Source of the DNA: Parvularculaceae bacterium UBA4496 | GTDB taxonomy: Bacteria; Pseudomonadota; Alphaproteobacteria; Caulobacterales; Parvularculaceae | Length of the DNA: 8,388 nt | Reading direction: 5' to 3' | Assembly (NCBI GenBank): GCA_002388885.1 | Contig: DGNI01000203.1 | Location: 5,283 to 13,670, forward strand | In this document: positions 5,879 to 8,388 of the stretch, piece after piece | Layout: each line of letters opens with the position of its first letter | How positions within the stretch are numbered: the first letter of the stretch is position 1 | Notes under the pieces: model-generated | What the model was told of the DNA's origin: nothing | Seen by the model: the letters and a program-made list of their open reading frames with translations, nothing else | Databases searched by the model: none | Position numbers and translations under genes: made by a program

Positions 5879-6805
5879 ATGACCATCAACGCCCTGCGCA
5901 CGCCTGACGAACGATTCGCGAACCTGCCCGGCTGGCCCTACACGCCGAAATATATCGACGACCTGCCCGGCTATGAGGGGCTGCGGATGCATTACGTCGA
6001 TGAGGGCCAGCGCGAGGGGCCAACATTCCTGTGCATCCATGGCGAGCCGTCATGGGCGTATCTGTTCCGCAAGATGGCGCCGGTGTTTACGGGCGCGGGG
6101 CATCGCTTTGTGGCGCTCGACCTGTTCGGCTTCGGCCGCTCCGACAAGCCGGTGGATGATGAAACGTATACGTATCACTTTCACCGCGACTCGCTGCTCG
6201 CGTTTGTCGAATACATGAACCTGCGCGACGTCTGTCTCGTGGTGCAGGACTGGGGCGGGCTGTTGGGCCTGACCTTGCCTATGGCGGCGCCGGAGCGCTA
6301 CACGCGCCTAATCGTCATGAACACAGGGCTTCCCGCCGGCGAGAACGCTGGCGAAGGTTTCGCCGCCTGGCGCGCGTTCAATCGCTCCCAACCCGACCTA
6401 GACGTGGGCGGCCTGATGAAACGTGCAACGACGGTTTTGTCCGACGCGGAAGCCGCCGCCTATTCGGCGCCCTTCCCTGACCAGTCCTACAAGGGCGGCG
6501 TACGGCGTTTCCCGGAACTCGTCATGCTCAAAGGCGGCGAAGGCGAAGACCTGACGCCCGAAGCGAGCGAAGGCGTCGAAACATCGCTCAAGGCGCGCAA
6601 ATTCTGGTCCGAGGACTGGAACGGCGAGTCATTCATGGCGATCGGCATGCAGGACCCGGTCTTGGGCCCGAAGCCCATGCACATGCTCCGCAAGATGATC
6701 AAAAACTGCCCCGAACCCATGGAAGTCGCCGACGCCGGCCACTTCGTACAGGAATGGGGCGAGCCGATTGCGAAGGCGGCGCTGGAAAAGTTCGGGATTG
6801 CCTAA
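5879..6805 (+). CDS. Haloalkane dehalogenase, HLD-I (DhlA-like)
   Basis: This 308-aa alpha/beta-hydrolase should hydrolyse carbon-halogen bonds of haloalkanes to an alcohol, halide and proton in the cytoplasm. Alignment from memory to Xanthobacter DhlA is close over the whole length, from INALRTPDERF to ADAGHFVQEWGE. The nucleophile is Asp124 in VVQDWGG, the acid Asp259 in GMQDPVLG, and the base His288 in AGHFVQ. Glu56 of HGEPSW and Trp125 shape the oxyanion and halide site, and Trp164 in FAAWRAF is the likely second halide-binding Trp. The cap is about 11 residues shorter than in DhlA just before that Trp, as in simpler HLD-I enzymes. ATG 5879 follows AAGG at 5868-5871. It starts 54 bases after the propeller gene and may share its transcript. 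The substrate cannot be read from the sequence; the family call is firm. Confidence 0.93.
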   Translation: MTINALRTPDERFANLPGWPYTPKYIDDLPGYEGLRMHYVDEGQREGPTFLCIHGEPSWAYLFRKMAPVFTGAGHRFVALDLFGFGRSDKPVDDETYTYHFHRDSLLAFVEYMNLRDVCLVVQDWGGLLGLTLPMAAPERYTRLIVMNTGLPAGENAGEGFAAWRAFNRSQPDLDVGGLMKRATTVLSDAEAAAYSAPFPDQSYKGGVRRFPELVMLKGGEGEDLTPEASEGVETSLKARKFWSEDWNGESFMAIGMQDPVLGPKPMHMLRKMIKNCPEPMEVADAGHFVQEWGEPIAKAALEKFGIA

Positions 6806-6935
6806 TTTCATCCGCATGTGATTTGTTTCCTGTCACCGCGGCCATGGACATCCCGTCTCGACTTCGTATGTGTCCCTGCGAAATTTGCATACGCACTTTC
6901 AATTTTTTATTTCCAAATTCTTTAATGGGGCCAAA
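6806..6935 (+). promoter_or_regulatory. Intergenic region with a possible promoter before the SnoaL-like gene
   Basis: These 130 bases become AT-rich towards the next start. TTGCAT (6885-6890), 17 bases and TATTTC (6908-6913) form a weak sigma-70-like pair. A closer -10 match, TTTAAT (6921-6926), lies too near the GGGG ribosome binding site (6927-6930) to be convincing. No terminator hairpin for the dehalogenase gene was seen. Confidence 0.3.
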
Positions 6936-7430
6936 ATGAACCTTTTCTACGCCGTGCTCGTCAGTGCATCCATGTTCGCTACGTCCGCAATCGCGACAGA
7001 AAAGGCTGGAGGTGAAGGGGCCGTTGATATCGCCGAACGCTATCTCGCCGCCTATTCAACATTCGATACAGAAAAAATGGCGCCGCTGCTCAGCGACGAC
7101 ATGGTTTTCACAGACCCTACGAAACCGCCGGAAATGAATGACGGGCAGGTGTTCACGCATGTTGGAAAGAAAGCGGTTTTGACGGCGCTAGGCGGCTACG
7201 CAAGCTTGTATGAAGAATTTTCCCTCGATTACAAAATCGACCGGCGTTATGAGAGTAACGGCGCGGTCGTCTTTGTCGGCGACGTGACATACAATATTTT
7301 GACAGATGCCGGCCAGACTCTAACCGGAACGGCGCCGATTGTTACTGTGGTCAAAGTCAATAACGGCAAGATTGCGCGCCATACTGACTATTACGACTAC
7401 GCCGGCAACGTCATAGAAACAAAAAATTGA
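6936..7430 (+). CDS. Exported SnoaL/NTF2-like protein
   Basis: This 164-aa protein starts at ATG 6936 behind GGGG (6927-6930, spacing five). The frame is open upstream to 6870 but lacks a ribosome binding site there, and the extension precedes the signal peptide. Residues 1-20 are a signal peptide ending in AIA. Residues about 30-160 read as a SnoaL-like/NTF2 cone: an opening helix (VDIAERYLAAYSTFD), MAPLLSDDMVFTDP, then strands YNILTD and IVTVVKVNNGKIARHTDYYDY. Cytoplasmic members include ketosteroid isomerase-like and polyketide-cyclase-like enzymes; exported ones are mostly uncharacterised. An Asp or His role in catalysis cannot be assigned. It lies 130 bases after the dehalogenase gene on the same strand. 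A link to dehalogenation is not shown. Confidence 0.85.
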   Translation: MNLFYAVLVSASMFATSAIATEKAGGEGAVDIAERYLAAYSTFDTEKMAPLLSDDMVFTDPTKPPEMNDGQVFTHVGKKAVLTALGGYASLYEEFSLDYKIDRRYESNGAVVFVGDVTYNILTDAGQTLTGTAPIVTVVKVNNGKIARHTDYYDYAGNVIETKN

Positions 7431-7433
7431 CCC

Positions 7434-7454
7434 ATTACCGGCCTGACCGGTAAT
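7434..7454. terminator. Hairpin at convergent gene ends, possible weak terminator
   Basis: ATTACCGG (7434-7441) and CCGGTAAT (7447-7454) form a perfect 8-base stem with a 5-base loop, four bases after the SnoaL-like stop. It also overlaps the stop of the minus-strand fragment at 7435. No T-run follows on the + strand, so intrinsic termination is uncertain. The position between convergent ends supports a 3'-end role. Confidence 0.45.
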
Positions 7455-7572
7455 CCGCAATCACTTCGGCCAGCAGCGTACCTATTTCCATTGGAGTCGT
7501 GAACAGGTTCGCTATTGCCTGAGCATTTCTTCTTTTTGCGCCCGCCTTTCCGTAAATAGCAGATTGACACGT
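7435..7572 (-). pseudogene. Start-less C-terminal fragment related to the gene at the window's right end
   Basis: On the minus strand a 45-codon open frame ends in TPMEIGTLLAEVIADYRSGR and a TAA. The partial gene at 8320-8388 ends in PPMELDALVAEATADYR, so the two are homologous C-termini. The DNA match at 7447-7494 against 8338-8385 is 37 of 48 by hand count. The fragment has no start codon before its single internal Met and is cut by a stop at 7573-7575, next to the presumed upstream region of the membrane-protein gene. I read it as a truncated relic of a duplicated gene. I do not recognise the family. Confidence 0.6.
7447..7494. repeat. Direct repeat, copy 1 (gene-end duplication)
   Basis: It matches 8338-8385 at 37 of 48 bases by hand alignment with no gaps. 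It encodes the conserved C-terminal part of the minus-strand fragment. The pair flanks the membrane-protein gene at 7633-8295. Confidence 0.65.
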
Positions 7573-7632
7573 TTAATAAGAACCCTCAACTTTTTGCATC
7601 CGATTACAGCTATACAATTCATGGAGGGACGT
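7564..7632 (+). promoter_or_regulatory. Upstream region of the membrane-anchored beta-repeat gene
   Basis: A perfect TTGACA (7564-7569) lies here, but no good -10 sits 16-18 bases on; TATACAAT (7611-7618) is too far from it. GGAGG at 7623-7627 is a strong ribosome binding site serving ATG 7633 (spacing five) or ATG 7636 (spacing eight). The AT-richness fits a promoter, but the exact elements are unresolved. Confidence 0.35.
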
Positions 7633-8295
7633 ATGATGACTGTTCAGGATCGCGTCACACAGCTCGAACAAAACAACAAAAGGTTATCGCGATTGCTTCG
7701 CGCAGTCGTTTTTATGGCGGCAGGCGCTTTCGTCTTTCTCAATATTGAAGCTGCGCAATCCTCGGAGACGGCGGCTCATGACGTATTGCAGGCGCGCATG
7801 CTGGAAATTGTCGATGAGAACGGCGTCGTGCGCGTTCGGGTTGGCGCAAAGCTCCCCGACGCAGTTATTGACGGCAAGAGTGTCGGACGGGGCGGCGAAG
7901 AAGTCGCCGGCGTCATGCTTTATGACGGAACCGGGCAGGAACGCGGCGGCTACGTCACTTTTGAACCGTCGGGAAATATCGGCCTGACACTCGACTCACG
8001 TAAATCGCAGGTCGCTCTTTTCGCTGCCGGTCCGGATGGCGGCACGGCGTTGCGGCTCTGGGACGGCCCGGATGCGATTGAGCTGCGTGTGGATGATAGC
8101 GGCGCGCGCCTGACCACCGTCGCCGATTATGAAGTAGTTCATCAGGTTCCTGTGGTCGAAACAATCGACGAGGAAGGTTGCAGCGCCTATAGAGACGCGA
8201 TTGCGAGTTATTCCCTCGAGTATGTGATGCGGGCGTGCAGCTCGCGTTTTCCGACCGCACAATGTGAGGCATGCCTCGACCGTAACGAGCCCTGA
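7633..8295 (+). CDS. Membrane-anchored beta-repeat protein
   Basis: This 220-aa protein has no recognised function. ATG 7633 (or the adjacent ATG 7636) follows GGAGG; a TTG at 7564 is in frame but has no ribosome binding site. Residues 4-22 form a short helix with spaced Val/Leu (VTQLEQNNKRLSRLL), perhaps a coiled coil. One membrane span (about 23-38) follows, so a short cytoplasmic N-terminus and a periplasmic body are expected. The body carries alternating strands joined by Asp/Gly turns, of the form L-x-I-V-D-x-N-G-V-V-R-V-R, later VMLYDGTGQERGG, IGLTLDS, LRLWDGPDAIELRVDDSG. Such strand-turn repeats suggest a beta-helix or beta-roll. The C-terminal 40 residues hold four Cys (GCSAY, MRACSS, AQCEAC) that could form disulfides. 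It converges on the minus-strand gene ending at 8320, 24 bases away. Confidence 0.8.
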   Translation: MMTVQDRVTQLEQNNKRLSRLLRAVVFMAAGAFVFLNIEAAQSSETAAHDVLQARMLEIVDENGVVRVRVGAKLPDAVIDGKSVGRGGEEVAGVMLYDGTGQERGGYVTFEPSGNIGLTLDSRKSQVALFAAGPDGGTALRLWDGPDAIELRVDDSGARLTTVADYEVVHQVPVVETIDEEGCSAYRDAIASYSLEYVMRACSSRFPTAQCEACLDRNEP

Positions 8296-8338
8296 TTGGC
8301 GTCAATTTAGCGTCTTACTTTAATCGGCGGCGCCAATC
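8294..8338. terminator. Long-loop inverted repeat between convergent gene ends
   Basis: GATTGGCG (8294-8301) and CGCCAATC (8331-8338) are perfect reverse complements with a 29-base loop. They span the gap between two convergent stops. The loop is long and has no clear T-run, so a role in termination is only possible. Confidence 0.25.
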
Positions 8339-8388
8339 CGGTAGTCCGCCGTCGCTTCGGCCACCAGCGCGTCCAGTTCCATCGGCGG
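8320..8388 (-). CDS. C-terminal end of an unrecognised gene, cut by the window edge
   Basis: Read on the minus strand, the last 23 codons of a gene are visible, ending in MELDALVAEATADYR, IGAAD and TAA. Only 22 residues are available, too few to name a family. Support for coding comes from the start-less homologue at 7435-7572: most of the differing bases fall in third codon positions or give related residues (Ile/Leu), and the frame is kept. The residues look like an amphipathic C-terminal helix. Confidence 0.6.
   Translation of the reverse strand, partial: PPMELDALVAEATADYRIGAAD
8338..8385. repeat. Direct repeat, copy 2 (gene-end duplication)
   Basis: This is the partner of 7447-7494, identical at 37 of 48 bases. 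It lies inside the 3' end of the partial minus-strand gene and marks the duplication that flanks the membrane-protein gene. Confidence 0.65.

Noticed and set aside
5973..6218. A + strand frame and minus-strand frames inside the dehalogenase gene
   Set aside because: They are shadows of a gene whose catalytic residues are all in place.

Overview
The window looks like chromosomal DNA of a GC-rich Gram-negative bacterium, most likely an alphaproteobacterium. The grounds are GC-rich flanking genes full of GCG/GGC codons, Sec-type signal peptides ending in Ala-X-Ala, an alphaproteobacterial-looking dihydrolipoyl dehydrogenase and a DhlA-like haloalkane dehalogenase. The exact genus cannot be fixed from the sequence.

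Positions 1-1590 hold a cluster of small secreted or membrane-anchored proteins on the + strand. The first is a 149-aa exported protein with a dockerin-like calcium motif (22-471). Two tandem paralogues follow (644-991 and 1100-1417), sharing the cysteine pattern C-x19-C-x7-C-x13/14-C and similar upstream leaders. Directly after the second paralogue lies a degraded, frameshifted remnant (about 1431-1560) that matches the C-terminus of the first gene. The stretch therefore shows repeated duplication and decay.

Positions 1591-3321 (- strand) hold a clearly AT-rich gene for a complete OLD-family protein: an ABC-type ATPase fused to a TOPRIM nuclease. Its composition is unlike everything around it. 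It sits only 41 bases behind the stop codon of lpdA (3363-4778, - strand), the E3 component of 2-oxoacid dehydrogenases. This is best read as a horizontally acquired single-gene phage-defence candidate placed behind a housekeeping gene, with no obvious terminator between them. No UvrD-type helicase partner is present.

Positions 4934-7430 (+ strand) encode an exported six-repeat TolB-type beta-propeller, an HLD-I haloalkane dehalogenase with all catalytic residues, and an exported SnoaL/NTF2-like protein. The three are co-oriented, but the gaps (54 and 130 bases) do not prove an operon.

Positions 7431-8388 hold a membrane-anchored beta-repeat protein (7633-8295, + strand). It is flanked by two related minus-strand C-termini: a start-less fragment (7435-7572) and the end of a gene that runs off the window (8320-8388). 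This is a second duplication-and-decay scar. No rRNA, tRNA, CRISPR array, transposase or integrase was seen.
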